Both the position numbers and the translations under genes were made by a program. The notes under the pieces were generated by a model that did not search any database, was not told the DNA's origin, and saw nothing but the letters and a program-made list of their open reading frames with translations. DNA of 64,000 bases, from positions 30,074,481 to 30,138,480 of the forward strand of contig OY821746.1 of assembly GCA_963682055.1 (NCBI GenBank), written 5' to 3'. Source of the stretch: Primula veris. Lineage: Eukaryota > Streptophyta > Magnoliopsida > Ericales > Primulaceae. Below are positions 36,767 to 50,000 of this stretch, in pieces (positions within the stretch are counted from its first letter, which is position 1; each line of letters opens with the position of its first letter).

Positions 36767-38187
36767 TTATTGTAAAGCAAAACACCAATACACTAAACTC
36801 TGCTTAGAGCCTTATAGCAGAATTCTTGTGCTATAATCTAGTAGACAAGAATATACAAACGATGGAGTGATGATAGAAAAAGAAAACGCAATTTCGAGTT
36901 GAATTTTCATATCAAGCGCATGATCAAGTGAACATAAACCTGGACCTTTGGTAATGATTGGTATCAAAAATCAACAGAAAGAAATACAAACAAGAAAGAG
37001 ACTGGAAATAAACAGTGCCTAGTATAAAATAATACACAGATATGAAAGTGAACAAAAAATACTACAATTGTTTATTCTTTGTACTAATTACTAGTAGAAA
37101 ATAAAATTCTGGGCATGAACCTGGTCATTGTGCTGCAAGATGAATTGACATAAGCAGCTGAGGAGGTGGGAAGGGGGTTGTTATATAATTATATACTAGT
37201 ACTGTATGTATTGACATATGTACTCCCTTACCTAAACAAACGTTTGTGACTGCAATTTTGATCGACAATTTTTTTATACGTAGATTGTTGGAAAAAATTA
37301 TTTTAAAAGTTAATTACGTAATTCATGGTTAGAACTATATGATGGAATTTTCAATTTTTTTATTTTGACAATTTTGATATGAAAAATTTAATGATTAAAA
37401 TTGTATGTATTTTCGTACGAGACATTTGTTTAGAAACAAATAAGTATTTATCGATCAAAAGGTGACAAGGCACATTTGTCACCACCGCTTTCAGCTGCAT
37501 TTGTACTACATACTTTTAGTATTTCACAAAGACAAAAGGGTAAAATCATAATTTAAATACTATCTTGTTTTCATGTAAGGCCACGTTTATTTGTAAAAGT
37601 AGTATGATATTAGTTGCACTACCCACCTTTTATCATTTTTGTCATGTTATTATTTATATCAATCATAGTTACAAATTATACTCCTTTGTTTATAATGTAC
37701 TGCAAACAAATACAGGTTAAGAGAAAAGCTTAAATTTAACTACATAACAAATCCCATTACAACAAGTAATCTAACTTACGCCTACTCAATTAACAGAAAG
37801 TAAGTGTTGAAAGGACACTTTGGTACCGAATTGCGAAAAGAACATTACTTGAACTCGTGCAATTTCGACTTTTAATATTTTTATATCCAAATTGTAGAAA
37901 TGAAAAACTTTAAAATTTTACATACAGTTGTAAATACAAGTGTGAACAACGTTATTAACTTTTCAAAAAGTTAATTTCAATAACTCATATACCAATATTT
38001 ATTGAAGTTAATGTTAATCTAAGTTACCACCATTGACCAACAAGACACAAATCAATGGTTTGTTATATATAAGGAAAACTCATCACACAAAAAGCAAGGA
38101 TGGTGATTTTTGATGTGTACGTAGCAGTGTGGTAGAATGACGCTGCATAATGTGAAGATCCAGATTTTCAGAAACAAATTTCTACGG
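36767..38187. other. Spacer with one Stowaway-like MITE
   Basis: Upstream region of the Yippee-like gene, AT-rich with no gene. The Stowaway-like element at 37223-37444 is listed separately. Confidence 0.4.
37223..37444. mobile_element. Stowaway-like MITE (copy 3)
   Basis: Bounded by TA. Left end CTCCCTTACCTAAACAAACG, right end the imperfect complement. The interior has the gacaattttgata core shared with the other copies. Confidence 0.6.
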
Positions 38188-38436
38188 TGTTATGCGTCAG
38201 TCCCACATCATACAGATACGAGTATATTTGTGTGTTATATAAACTTACAAGATCTATTTACTATCAACAAAGTATTTTAAAGTTTTGCGGCACAAAAACA
38301 AGAACTTAACTTCACAGCTAAGCGTACTTAACTTGGAGTAGTAGCAGGATGGGTGACCCCATGAGAAGTTGTCCCGAACCAGACAATATTGTTGATACGT
38401 GCATGACAGTTCGGCATGTGCTGCCGGGTCGTTACA
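38188..38436 (+). mobile_element. Cassandra-like LTR (TRIM) carrying a 5S rRNA-like segment
   Basis: The 249 bp unit starts TGTTATGCGTCAGTCCCACATC and ends GGGTCGTTACA, the TG...CA form of Cassandra LTRs. At about 38312-38387 it contains a 5S rRNA-like stretch with recognisable internal promoter parts: AGCTAAGCGTAC (A box), GAGTAGTAG (intermediate element) and GGATGGGTGACC (C box). Known Cassandra elements carry such a 5S-derived promoter in their LTR. No primer binding site follows and no target duplication was found, so this may be a solo or truncated LTR. Confidence 0.75.
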
Positions 38437-39398
38437 TATTACATCAACCCATTTTTCTTCTTTAGTTATATTTTTTCATAATTTCGATAACGTTACACGA
38501 AAGAATAATTATTTACATACACATTTTACGAGTCGAAATCTTCTATCCCTATTCTTTATCCCCTTCCGTGCCCCATTGCTTATTTTCGCTCAAATTTTAA
38601 ATTTTCACAACTTTTTCTGCAAGTTTATAAACTTTTATATTATATTATATTCAAATTTTAAAACATTTGGACATAATATTGTTTTAGACAAATTTTTTTA
38701 AAATTTAATATTTAATTTACCCTAACTTATACATTTATTCCAAAATAAATTACGTGTGAATTTTATTTTAAAAATCATTATTGTAATGTATTGATACATG
38801 TTTTGTAGTAATTGAATAATTTTTTTAAAGTTTTTTAGAACAAATTTTTAAATAAAACAAACGAGGAGATACAAAACGGGACAGAAAACAAGGGATAGAA
38901 GATTTGAAGTCAGGTTGGTTTTACCCACTCACATATACTTCCTATGATAGCATTGATAAGTACAGTGTTATAACGTTTTTGTCATTATGAATTTACTTTT
39001 AATTATATTTAATTACAAGTATAAGAGTAAAAAATCTTGTTTTGTAGAAGAATAAAAAGCATACTTTTATAAGAAACTTATAAAAAGCATACTTTTATAA
39101 GAAACTTACAAAAAGTATCAAAAATAATACCCACAAGTATTACTTTTTTTAAAATATACACTATTTCCAACTATCTTCCACTATTTTCAGTATACGTTAA
39201 TAAAATTTTACCAAACAAACTTTGTAAATCCATTAATAAGCATAATTTTTTACATAATAAAAAAATTTACTTTTTTTCTTATAAAAATGTGACCAAACAA
39301 GGCAAATGTATACCATTGAACTTGATAATAGTACGATTTGGTCCATTTTTATTGAAATCCATAATTAATTTTTAATAACAATAAGATTACACCACACC
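38437..39398. other. Spacer upstream of plastid membrane protein gene
   Basis: AT-rich with short direct repeats such as aaaaagcatacttttataag at about 39054-39106. No gene seen. Confidence 0.4.
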
Positions 39399-42300
39399 AT
39401 GTCCACCACCACCCTCTCTCTCTCTACAATCTCCCTCCGACCACTCTCTCTCCCCCTCCGCCGCCGCCACCTTGCCGTAAAATGCTCCGGCGACGCCGTC
39501 CACGGCGGTGACGGTCTCAAGAAAGCAGTTTCCAAAATGGTGAACACAAACATAGTAGACGATATTTTGAAAAGAGAAGAGAACAAGGGTCTTCTAGAAG
39601 GACTTGAAAAGGCTAGCGAGAGAGTCGAGAGAGCTAAGAGAGAGCTTGCGGATATCGAGAAACGAGAGGTGGAGAATAAGATGATGAAGGATTATATTAC
39701 TCAGCTTGAGACTAGAGCTAATGAGGTTTGTTCGGTGGCGAAACTAGAACTGTATTTTTTCTTAATTATAGCTAATGAGTTTTGTTCGGTGGCGGAACTA
39801 GAACTGTTTTTTTTTTCTCGTAATTATAGCTGCTGAGGTTTATGAAATTCCTATCCGCCGTTATAGTTGCAGTTTTGCAGTCAGGTTCCAAGTGAGGTTG
39901 CAACCACAGTTGGAACCCAGTGTATAAATGAAGTTAATAATAAAAAAAAACATTGAACACGAGACGTTTTTAAACGGAGTTCAACATGATCACCTTGTCT
40001 ACATCTCCGGAGCCCTCACTCAGTATTTATTGATATTTGAAAGGAACAATGATAAGACTCGAGACTTACAATAACATGACTCCCTCACGTATATGCCTAT
40101 CTTACCATCTCTAACTCACAACTATCAATTTCTAATGGCATCCCGCCATGATATTTTTAAGTTTGTTTCTCTCTCATGTACAACGGGTGTTGTTGATCTA
40201 TAATATCAGTATATCTACATTGTATTCAACACACAAAATACTAAAGGCTAATAGGCTTTATATATAGCCTTTACAAAAGATCCTAACTTGATCATTAAGG
40301 AAAGTATTTCCTTTATCTTCTTTCCTTGCCCGACTTGGAGATCTTCAAATATATATCTTCTAATTAATTAGTCTTTATCTTCTAACAAATCAGATCTTGT
40401 TTAATTCGAAATTATACAGATCTTTAATTTAATTGTCTTCAAGATATCTCCAAAGATCCCTTCCTTCTTTTGATATTTCCTTACTTGATAAGGAGTCTTT
40501 CTTTTAAGTATTCTATTCCAATAAGAAAAGATCTTCAATATATTGTTTATATCATTCAGAGATGGCTTCAAATCATCTAAACTTGTTCAACCCGTTTTGA
40601 TTCTTCTAAAATATATTTGACCGAATATTACAGAATCTGTCCAGCAACTGAGGTTGCAACTGCGGTTGCAACTGAGGTTCCAACTGAATGCACAACTTGA
40701 ACTTAATCGTTACACAATAGATGTCTGTATATTGAGAGTTTATTATAAATATATAAAACTATATTTTCCAATATGATGACAAACAATACGTCACTAGAAT
40801 CTCGGATCTATGACCTAACAATCTCCCCCTTTGTCATTATTTTGGTAAAACTTTGAATTGCAGAATCGATTATAACCAAAACTCCCCCTCAATTGAAGCT
40901 TCTCATATCTTCAGAATAATCATCTCACATATGTACTTATTGCACTTTGATAAACACCAATATAATATTTCATAACGCATAGTATTTCAGTTTACCTTCA
41001 AGTATGAGATTTATAGAAAGATTCTCCTTCGCTTCTTAACTTCATATTCCCAGAACACAGGATCCACACCAAGTATATCTGATGCAAAGCTCTGATACCA
41101 ATTGAAATTCCTATCCGCTGTTCTAGTTGCAGTTTTGCAGTCAGGTTCCAAGTGAGGTTGCAACCACAGTTGGAACCCAGTGTATAAATGAAGTTAATAA
41201 TAAAAAAAAAACATTGAACACGAGACGTTTTTAAACGGAGTTCAACATGATCACCTTGTCTACATCTCCGGAGCCCTCACTCAGTATTTATTGATATTTG
41301 AAAGGAACAATGATAAGACTCGAGACTTACAATAACATGACTCCCTCACGTATATGCCTATCTTACCATCTCTAACTCACAACTATCAATTTCTAATGGC
41401 ATCCCGCCATGATATTTTTAAGTTTGTTTCTCTCTCATGTACAACGGGTGTTGTTGATCTATAATATCAGTATATCTACATTGTATTCAACACACAAAAT
41501 ACTAAAGGCTAATAGGCTTTATATATAGCCTTTACAAAAGATCCTAACTTGATCATTAAGGAAAGTATTTCCTTGCCCGACTTGGAGATCTTCAAATATA
41601 TATCTTCTAATTAATTAGTCTTTATCTTCTAACAAATCAGATCTTGTTTAATTCGAAATTATACAGATCTTTAATTTAATTGTCTTCAAGATATCTCCAA
41701 AGATCCCTTCCTTCTTTTGATATTTCCTTACTTGATAAGGAGTCTTTCTTTTAAGTATTCTATTCCAATAAGAAAAGATCTTCAATATATTGTTTATATC
41801 ATTCAGAGATGGCTTCAAATCATCTAAACTTGTTCAACCCGTTTTGATTCTTCTAAAATATATTTGACCGAATATTACAGAATCTGTCCAGCAACTGAGG
41901 TTGCAACTGCGGTTGCAACTGAGGTTCCAACTGAATGCACAACTTGAACTTAATCGTTACACAATAGATGTCTGTATATTGAGAGTTTATTATAAATATA
42001 TAAAACTATATTTTCCAATATGATGACAAACAATACGTCACTAGAATCTCGGATCTATGACCTAACAATCTCCCCCTTTGTCATTATTTTGGTAAAACTT
42101 TGAATTGCAGAATCGATTATAACCAAAACTCCCCCTCAATTGAAGCTTCTCATATCTTCAGAATAATCATCTCACATATGTACTTATTGCACTTTGATAA
42201 ACACCAATATAATATTTCATAACGCATAGTATTTCAGTTTACCTTCAAGTATGAGATTTATAGAAAGATTCTCCTTCGCTTCTTAACTTCATATTCCCAG

Positions 42301-44502
42301 AACACAGGATCCACACCAAGTATATCTGATGCAAAGCTCTGATACCAATTGAAATTCCTATCCGCTGTTCTAGTTGCAGTTTTGCAGTCAGGTTCCAAGT
42401 GAGGTTGCAACCACAGTTGGAACCCAGTGTATAAATGAAGTTAATAATAAAAAAAAACATTGAACACGAGACGTTTTTAAACGGAGTTCAACATGATCAC
42501 CTTGTCTACATCTCCGGAGCCCTCACTCAGTATTTATTGATATTTGAAAGGAACAATGATAAGACTCGAGACTTACAATAACATGACTCCCTCACGTATA
42601 TGCCTATCTTACCATCTCTAACTCACAACTATCAATTTCTAATGGCATCCCGCCATGATATTTTTAAGTTTGTTTCTCTCTCATGTACAACGGGTGTTGT
42701 TGATCTATAATATCAGTATATCTACATTGTATTCAACACACAAAATACTAAAGGCTAATAGGCTTTATATATAGCCTTTACAAAAGATCCTAACTTGATC
42801 ATTAAGGAAAGTATTTCCTTTATCTTCTTTCCTTGCCCGACTTGGAGATCTTCAAATATATATCTTCTAATTAATTAGTCTTTATCTTCTAACAAATCAG
42901 ATCTTGTTTAATTCGAAATTATACAGATCTTTAATTTAATTGTCTTCAAGATATCTCCAAAGATCCCTTCCTTCTTTTGATATTTCCTTACTTGATAAGG
43001 AGTCTTTCTTTTAAGTATTCTATTCCAATAAGAAAAGATCTTCAATATATTGTTTATATCATTCAGAGATGGCTTCAAATCATCTAAACTTGTTCAACCC
43101 GTTTTGATTCTTCTAAAATATATTTGACCGAATATTACAGAATCTGTCCAGCAACTGAGGTTGCAACTGCGGTTGCAACTGAGGTTCCAACTGAATGCAC
43201 AACTTGAACTTAATCGTTACACAATAGATGTCTGTATATTGAGAGTTTATTATGAATATATAAAACTATATTTTCCAATATGATGACAAACAATACGTCA
43301 CTAGAATCTCGGATCTATGACCTAACAGTTTATTAAGTGACGGAACTAGAACTGTTTTTTTTTCTTGTAATTATAGCTAATGAGGTTTGTTGAGTGGCGG
43401 AACTAGAAATGTTTTTTTTCCTCATAATTATAGCTAATGATGTTTGTTCGGTGGAAACTAGAAATGTTTTTTTCGTAGTTATAGCTAATGAGGTTTGTTG
43501 AGTGGCGGAACTATAACTGTTTTTTCGTAATTATTGCTAATGAAGTTTGTTACGTGGCGGAACTAGAACTGTTTTTTTTTTGTAATTATAGCTAATGAGG
43601 TTTGTTAAGTGGAGGAACTAGAACTGTTTTTTTTCATAATTATGGTTATGGGGGTGCTGAAAGTCTAAAATCGCTAAAAAAAAAAATCAAAGATAGATGG
43701 TAAAAGATCGGGTTTTTTGAATATTTTTATTCAGTGGCGGAACTAGGACTTTTTCCCCATACTTATGGGGTGCTGAAAGGCTAAAATCGATAAAAAAAAA
43801 TAAAAACAAGATACATGGTAAAGGATTGTTTCTTTCCAATGTGGGGGTGACTACTACTAGTTCCTTCCCTGGGTTTATTCAATTGTTCTTTTTATTAGTA
43901 ATTTTCGTTCTTGAATGTATTAGTACAAGATTGAATCTTTTCGTTCTTGAATGTTCAGTGGCGGAGCTAAAACTGTTTTTTCGTAATTTTGGTGGTATTG
44001 ACACTCTAAAGTCGATATAAAAAAATCAAGATACATGGTAAAAGATCGGTTTTTTCTCAATGTGGGGGTGCCTAGTACTAGTTCCTTATCTGGGTTTGTT
44101 CAATTGTTCTTTTTATTATTATTTTTCAATCTTAAATGTATTAGTTCAATATTGAATCTTTTCGGAATTTATGAATTGTTAGGATGGATTGTTCTTTGGA
44201 TTGTTTGGTTGCAACTTGTAAGCATATGGTTCGGCATAAAACTTATTAGTTTTTCGACTATAAACCGAAAAAATCTCGCCTTTAAGTGTATAGGGTGGAT
44301 TGTTGTCGCCCCCGCATGTCATTAGCTAGTTCCTACCCTGGTGGTTTGTTTGTTTGGCAACTCGTAAGCATAGTTCGGCAACAAACTTCTGGTTTTTCAC
44401 CTATGAAGAGAAAAACTTGATCTTTAAGCGTTTAACAGATGGGCATATCGTGGCCTTGTTTGTATATTTTTTGCTTATTAGGCGTCATGTCATTTGGTTT
44501 GT

Positions 44503-44542
<40 letters not shown>

Positions 44543-46598
44543 CCGTGGTTTGTTTGGTTTCCAACTTGTAAGCATGGTTACCAACCAATCTCAAAACTCC
44601 AGGTTTTCGACCATGTAACAAAAAAAATCTCACCTTTAAACGTTTGATAGATAGGTACACTTTGGCCTTGGTTGCAGCTATTTTTCCATTTAGGGGTAAT
44701 GAATTTGGTTTGTGAATATAATATTGTTCTGTAGTTTGTTTGGTTTGCAAAATTTGAGCATCGTTCTGGCTTGAAACTTCTTATTTTAAAAAACCTGATC
44801 GTGAAGCATTTGATAGCTTGGTACACCTTGACCTTGGTTGTAGCTTTTTTAGCTTATTAGGAGTAATATGTTTGGTTGATTAGCCTGGAAACTGACCTTT
44901 TATAGCTCTTCTGTCCACTAGTCCCTGTCCAACTGATGAGAAACAACTTCTATTTTTCATTACATTTTCATATGGAAATGGGTCATTGGAAACTTTAGAC
45001 CAATTTATGCCTATATCAGCGAGGATTCTGCTTCTGTACTGCCCTGATGAAGCATATTTGAAGTTTTACCTCATCTGTATAGTATCTTCTGTGGGTCTGT
45101 CATGTTGCATCTTTAAAGCAAGTAAACTTGCTTTTTGAGGCTGAAGAGAAGTCTAGATTAATTCAGTTTACGTTTTCTGGCTGTCAAGAAAAAAAAAATC
45201 ACCTTTTAAGCACCCGAAGAATTGTGTACAACTTGTGAAATGTCATTCAAATTGTTTTGCAGTTCCTGATAATTAAATTATGGCTGTATCACAGATTGCA
45301 GAATGTCAAAGAGAAATACTAGAAGCGCGAGCAATGGTGGAAGAAGCAGAACGATCTCTAAGCTTAGAAAAGGAGGAGTCTAATAAAACCGTAGAGAGAT
45401 TGGAATCGGCAAAAGCAGCTTCTGTTTCTGCATTAGTTGGTAGTCTTGCGGGGCTCCCTTTTTACTTGACACAAGTGTCGGAAAATTATCAGCTGATTCT
45501 TCCTTTAGCAATCACCTTTGTTAGTTGCGCTTTATTCGGAGTAACTTTCAGATATGCCGTAAGAAGAGACTTGGACGATTTTCACCTCAAGACTGGCGCT
45601 GCTGCTGCTTTTGGCGTCATTAAAGGTACAAATATACGATAGACAGGCACATACATGCATATATATATATACAGAAACATGTATACATACAAGATCTCAA
45701 CCGTTAATAAACTCTAAATCAAGGGCTAAGATGTGTGAAGGTTATTGGTTTTGATCTCCCTCCTTTGATCTGAATGCTAATAACAGTTGACATCGTGTTA
45801 AGGAAGAATACAGCTGACATCATGCGGCGCCAAGACCAGTTCTTGTGCTGTTTTTGGAATATACATACACCACTTTACACATATATTGTAACAATCCCAG
45901 CTGAAATGGTTGAAACAGTTTTTGGCTGTTATGATAGGTCTGAAAAAGCTTTCCTAGCTACGATTTAAATACCATAATTATTATTATTTTTCTTCTAAGT
46001 AGGTGGTAAAACTTGTATTAGGACTATTCACAATATATTTTATAGACTTTAGATACCTCTTTCCGGAGTTTTTTTCTACCCCTACTGGACGGCCATTTTT
46101 TTTTTGGGGTACTTTTTCCCAGAATCCATATCACTAAAGTTTTACTCCATATTTCTATCATATGAACCCTCTATATTCATCTCAGTACAGTAAGTTAAGT
46201 TCCATTACAGTAGTTCACATTTTGAATATATGTAGCAAAGTCTAATGTTATATATATATGTAAACCACACATACACATACACATACACATTAAGCACATG
46301 CTGAAAAGCATAGGATCTCATAGATCATAATGAAAGACCACCCCAATGCTTATAGCAACCTTCACGGTAACACAATTCTTTCATATGTGGCGCAGGTCTT
46401 GCGACACTAGAAGGTGGACCACCTTTGGAACTGGAATCTGCTAATTTATTTGCTCATGCTATTAGTGGTGCAATTTATGTATCCGAGAATCTTTTGGTCT
46501 TTACATTTGCTGCCATCGCTTTGGACTTTTGTTTCAAGATGAGATTGGTAAGCCCTTTCCCCATTCAAAAGTCATCTCCAGACACAGAGACGAGGTGA
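39399..46598 (+). CDS. Predicted chloroplast coiled-coil membrane protein, function unknown
   Basis: Three exons join in phase: 39399-39725, 45295-45625 and 46396-46598, giving 286 residues. The start (MSTTTLSLSTISLRPLSLPLRRRHLAVKCSG) is a typical plastid transit peptide: Ser/Thr/Leu/Arg-rich and acid-poor. Residues about 55-150 are charged and helical, with heptad-like Glu/Lys/Leu spacing (coiled coil). Hydrophobic segments at about 150-168, 176-198 and 236-264 suggest a membrane hairpin or three spans. I do not recognise the family. A good alternative donor (TTG|GTAAGC, 46546) near the end could feed a further exon, so the C-terminus is less certain. The 5569 bp first intron contains a donor-repeating minisatellite and an LTR array. 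The 3' end converges on the gene ending at 47057. Confidence 0.8.
39717..39842 (+). repeat. Minisatellite repeating the exon 1 splice donor (left part)
   Basis: Units of 52-58 bp start at 39717, 39771 and 39829. Each begins GCTAATGAG, the last nine bases of exon 1, and continues into GTTTGTT...GTGGCGGAACTAGAACTG and a T-run. The first unit is the real exon-intron junction (39725|39726). The array continues at 43328-43642 beyond the LTR array. Confidence 0.85.
39843..43327 (-). mobile_element. Tandem LTR array: LTR-interior-LTR-interior-LTR
   Basis: Three near-identical LTRs (39843-40820, 978 bp; 41103-42067, 965 bp; 42350-43327, 978 bp) alternate with two 282 bp interiors (40821-41102 and 42068-42349). 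Each LTR reads TG...CA. On the minus strand each interior carries the tRNA-iMet primer site TGGTATCAGAGC and the polypurine tract GACAAAGGGGGAGATT, and nothing coding. The whole array has one 5 bp target duplication, GTTTA (39838-39842 and 43328-43332). The middle LTR lacks 13-14 bases near 41572. The structure resembles tandem TRIM-type elements made by unequal recombination. Confidence 0.9.
43328..43642 (+). repeat. Minisatellite repeating the exon 1 splice donor (right part)
   Basis: The split third unit resumes at 43328. Full units begin near 43376, 43433, 43484, 43536 and 43591, each opening with GCTAATGA(G/A/T)GTTTGTT. About eight units exist in total with the left part. Beyond 43642, sequence with cagtggcgga and gggtgctgaaag words recurs at 43733 and 43957 and resembles an hAT terminus. 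Confidence 0.8.
43643..45294 (+). other. Rest of intron 1 of the plastid membrane protein gene
   Basis: Holds hAT-terminus-like repeats (cagtggcggaactaggac at about 43733, cagtggcggagctaaaactg at about 43957), then diverged repeats of a gttcggcaacaaac/tttgataggtaca type at about 44200-44830. A TA microsatellite lies at 44503-44538. No exon in phase was found. The acceptor TATCACAG ends at 45294. Confidence 0.6.
44503..44538. repeat. TA microsatellite
   Basis: About 18 uninterrupted TA units inside intron 1. Confidence 0.95.
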
Positions 46599-47056
46599 GG
46601 ATCATTTTTGTAGTATAGATAAAGCAGTTGAAGAAGGAAGATAATGAATTAGATAATTTTCTCACAATACTTGTGTTCATGTGTAACAAAATTAATAGTC
46701 ATTTCAGAAATTTGATGGAAACTTCTTTCTTGTATCGTGTATATTTCTTGCAGTTCCACATAATACGAGTTGAAAAACCAAGTTCGAGTCCAGCAAAAAT
46801 TGTGTATCCATATGTAACTCAAATTTGGTACAACAATAAGTTTTCACACAAAATTTGAAATAGAAAGCTACATTCACCCTCACATTTGATTCTAGTGTAT
46901 GTCAATCACTAATATTATGGGTAAAAGTTACTTATGTGTATAAGAGCAGTCTCTTCCTAAAAAAATTGCATACAGATTTAAAAACTTAATTCGCTGAAGA
47001 CTTCATATTCAGAGGCGACACTCAAAACCAGAGGACATGCTGCAAATCAACACCAC
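46599..47056. other. Convergent 3' region
   Basis: 458 bp between two convergent coding ends. Presumably both 3' UTRs lie here. No other feature. Confidence 0.5.
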
Positions 47057-50000
47057 CTAGCGTTTCCTTTTAGTGCTATGATCCTCATCGTCATTTAATT
47101 GTTTGAGATCTGATGAAGACTTTTCCGAAACTCCCCAACCATGAATATCAGTAGATCGGTCTCGAGCCGAGGGTAGGTTCATATATCCTTCTTGTTCCTT
47201 TATTACCAAAAAGAAAAACCACAAATGAGATTTTAAATAAATATCTAATTTGATCCAACATTTGTGGATCATATACAGTTTACGTGGAAAGGAGTATTAT
47301 GTATGAAGTAGAGGCAACACATGCCATTTGTATATCTGGTTATTTACACCAACAAAAAGATTCTAAAAAACTTTTTCTTGTAAATGGACAACATATGTTC
47401 TGCTTTAGCATTATTAATTAAAAAGAAAAGGGGTGAACCCACTGAGGGCTTGTTTGGATGCCTGCAGCTTTAAACTTTTAGCTATATCTCAGGCCAAAAA
47501 TTCAGAAAAAGCCCAGATTTTAAGCACACACAAAAATAAGCTGAGCTTAAAAGCTGCAACCATATAAGGCGTGAGTATACAATACAACCCAAACACGGGG
47601 TTAGTATATTATCACTGCAGAGGGTTACAGAACTCGAGCAAGGCAATAATATAAGTATATCGTATTAATGACATGTAGGTCCAAGTAATAGCACCTCTTT
47701 ATCAACATGATCCTGACCCTGAGAAGGACTCTTTTTACTTCCAGTTACTGAGTAGTTCTTCGCCGAGTCACGGAAAAGCTGAAACTGCTGAAGATCTCCA
47801 TTTCTAATGCTTGCCTCTAGCTACCAAAAGAGGAACAAAATTTAAATAAGTACGACTATACCAGCTTATAATTGCTTGATTAACGAAAAGGAGCCAATCA
47901 GTAAAGAGGTTATATACACCACCTGCATGTGAATAATACATAAGATAATGCTAGCTATGGGGAGCCAGCTTTGCTGGGGCGATATTGACAGATTCGTCCT
48001 GCAAGAAAACATAGTTTTAGATGTAGCATCATTCAACAGTTTAAAACGTTTATCAACTTGGAATTTTTTTACTATAATTTAGAGAGTAGACCACATCAAC
48101 TTGGAATTTGAATAGATATCGGAAACTTGGACCAAGAAAGGGAAATATACATGACACCAGTAGAGATAGCACCCATGCTAATCCCATAATTAAAGCACAA
48201 TGACAACATCACTATGTTTTTAAAGACGAATATGAAGATACAATTCACAAGCACGAATTAAAAACAAACCAGGAGCACGTGACACTGCTGGCAAACAAGT
48301 GCTACCTACATAACTACTCAACCTCAATTTGATTTTTGAGCAAATTTCTGAAGCATACACAGAGGAGCCAAAACTAGGGACTGGTAAGCTTTGCTAGTCA
48401 TTCAAAATAGCCACTACATGTTAAGGGCAAGAAGATAATAGCGTAAGGATACTAATTTACTCCAGTTTTACAAGGAGGAGGTTGATGTGGTAGGAATATT
48501 AATGTTCCTAACCAATTGTGTCTGCCAAGCAAGAGAACTTGTTACCCTGAGCTAAACATAGTGAAAAAACAATCCTAATACCAAAAAAAATCGAGTAACT
48601 GCGAGTCATTGAAACTTGAAAGTAGAGAGAAACATACTTCAAGTAAGGGGTTAAGTACACAAGCGCATACACGAGGTAACGTTGCTTCCCAGTATCCAAC
48701 CAAGCAAACACCCAGCTCTGCTTATGGAATAGAAAACATTGAATTAATGGCCCAAAGGCTTATTATTACATGCCAATTCGAATTTAAGGAATGAAACTGA
48801 TGATCTTGCTACTTTGTCATAATGTGAATAGTTAGGCGTTTTTCTTTTTACAGAACAGGGAATCTATATGATCTAGTGTTTGCAGAGAAAAAGTCTTAAC
48901 GTGAGTATCTGTCACTTATTAGGAACTTACTTTTGACATTCTTTAAACGTATCTACTTATAACATTCTCTGAACGTGAGTATCTGTCACTTATAAGGAAC
49001 ATACTTTTGATGTTAAATCAAACGTGGTACCTTACAGTAAACCTAACAAGTACTAAACCTTGGTTATAACTTAAGAGTTTTAGTAAACTTAAGTGGAAAC
49101 CAACGTCATCACAGATCATCTCACTAATCTTATCCAAAATATGTGATTAGATAAAACATTGAAAACTTTTGAATACCAGCCAATTAAAGTATGGAATGAA
49201 AAATACTAATCTGTACAAAACATTAAAATCCCCGTTATATAGTGAATTATTGATTTTCAGGTATTATCTTTTTAAAAAGACTAATTTTCTTTGAATTCGT
49301 AGACCAAAAGTTGCCACATTATATAACAAAAGTTGTAATCACGATTGACGAACTTGATTGTTCAGCTATTTCAACGTTGAGACAATAAGTTGAACGAAAC
49401 CTTGATACTAAATCATATTATAGCTGTAAGTTTAGTAGAGCTTAGCTGAAACTTACTTCATACAAATATAATAGCAAACGATTAAGCTCACTTGTATCTT
49501 TCCAAAGCATGTGATCACATAAAGAGCCAAAAGCACTAAGAAATTACCAGCCAATTGAAGTAAGGAATGAGACAGATGATCCCCATAACGGCCATCCTAG
49601 CATCTGTTGAGTCAATCACCGGAGGTTCATCATCATCATCATCATCTTCATCACGCTCTGGAATTACCGGAAATACGACAGAATTAATCATGCAGCCTCC
49701 TATCGCCACGACCATGGGTGCTTCATGGGTGAGCTCCGCCTTGAACGTCCTATTTCTAATCCTCCGCTATTTAAATACATATTCAGATTGTTAAGCTGCC
49801 TTATTAGGATTCAGGCTCAACTTACTAATTATTTAATTTTTTTATATTCCTATAAGCTGTGGTCCTTGTTTGGATGAGGCTCTTTAAGCAAGTAAGTCGT
49901 TGAGTTTAGAAAAACATTTTATTTACTAAGCAGAATTTTTTTAGCTTTCCAGATAAGATAACAAAGTTTCTCAGCTTCTAAGCCAGTTGACTAGCTGCAT

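Noticed and set aside
38312..38387. A 5S rRNA gene
   Set aside because: Only the central to 3' portion resembles 5S. The start of the gene is missing and the segment lies inside a TG...CA LTR, so Cassandra is the better explanation.
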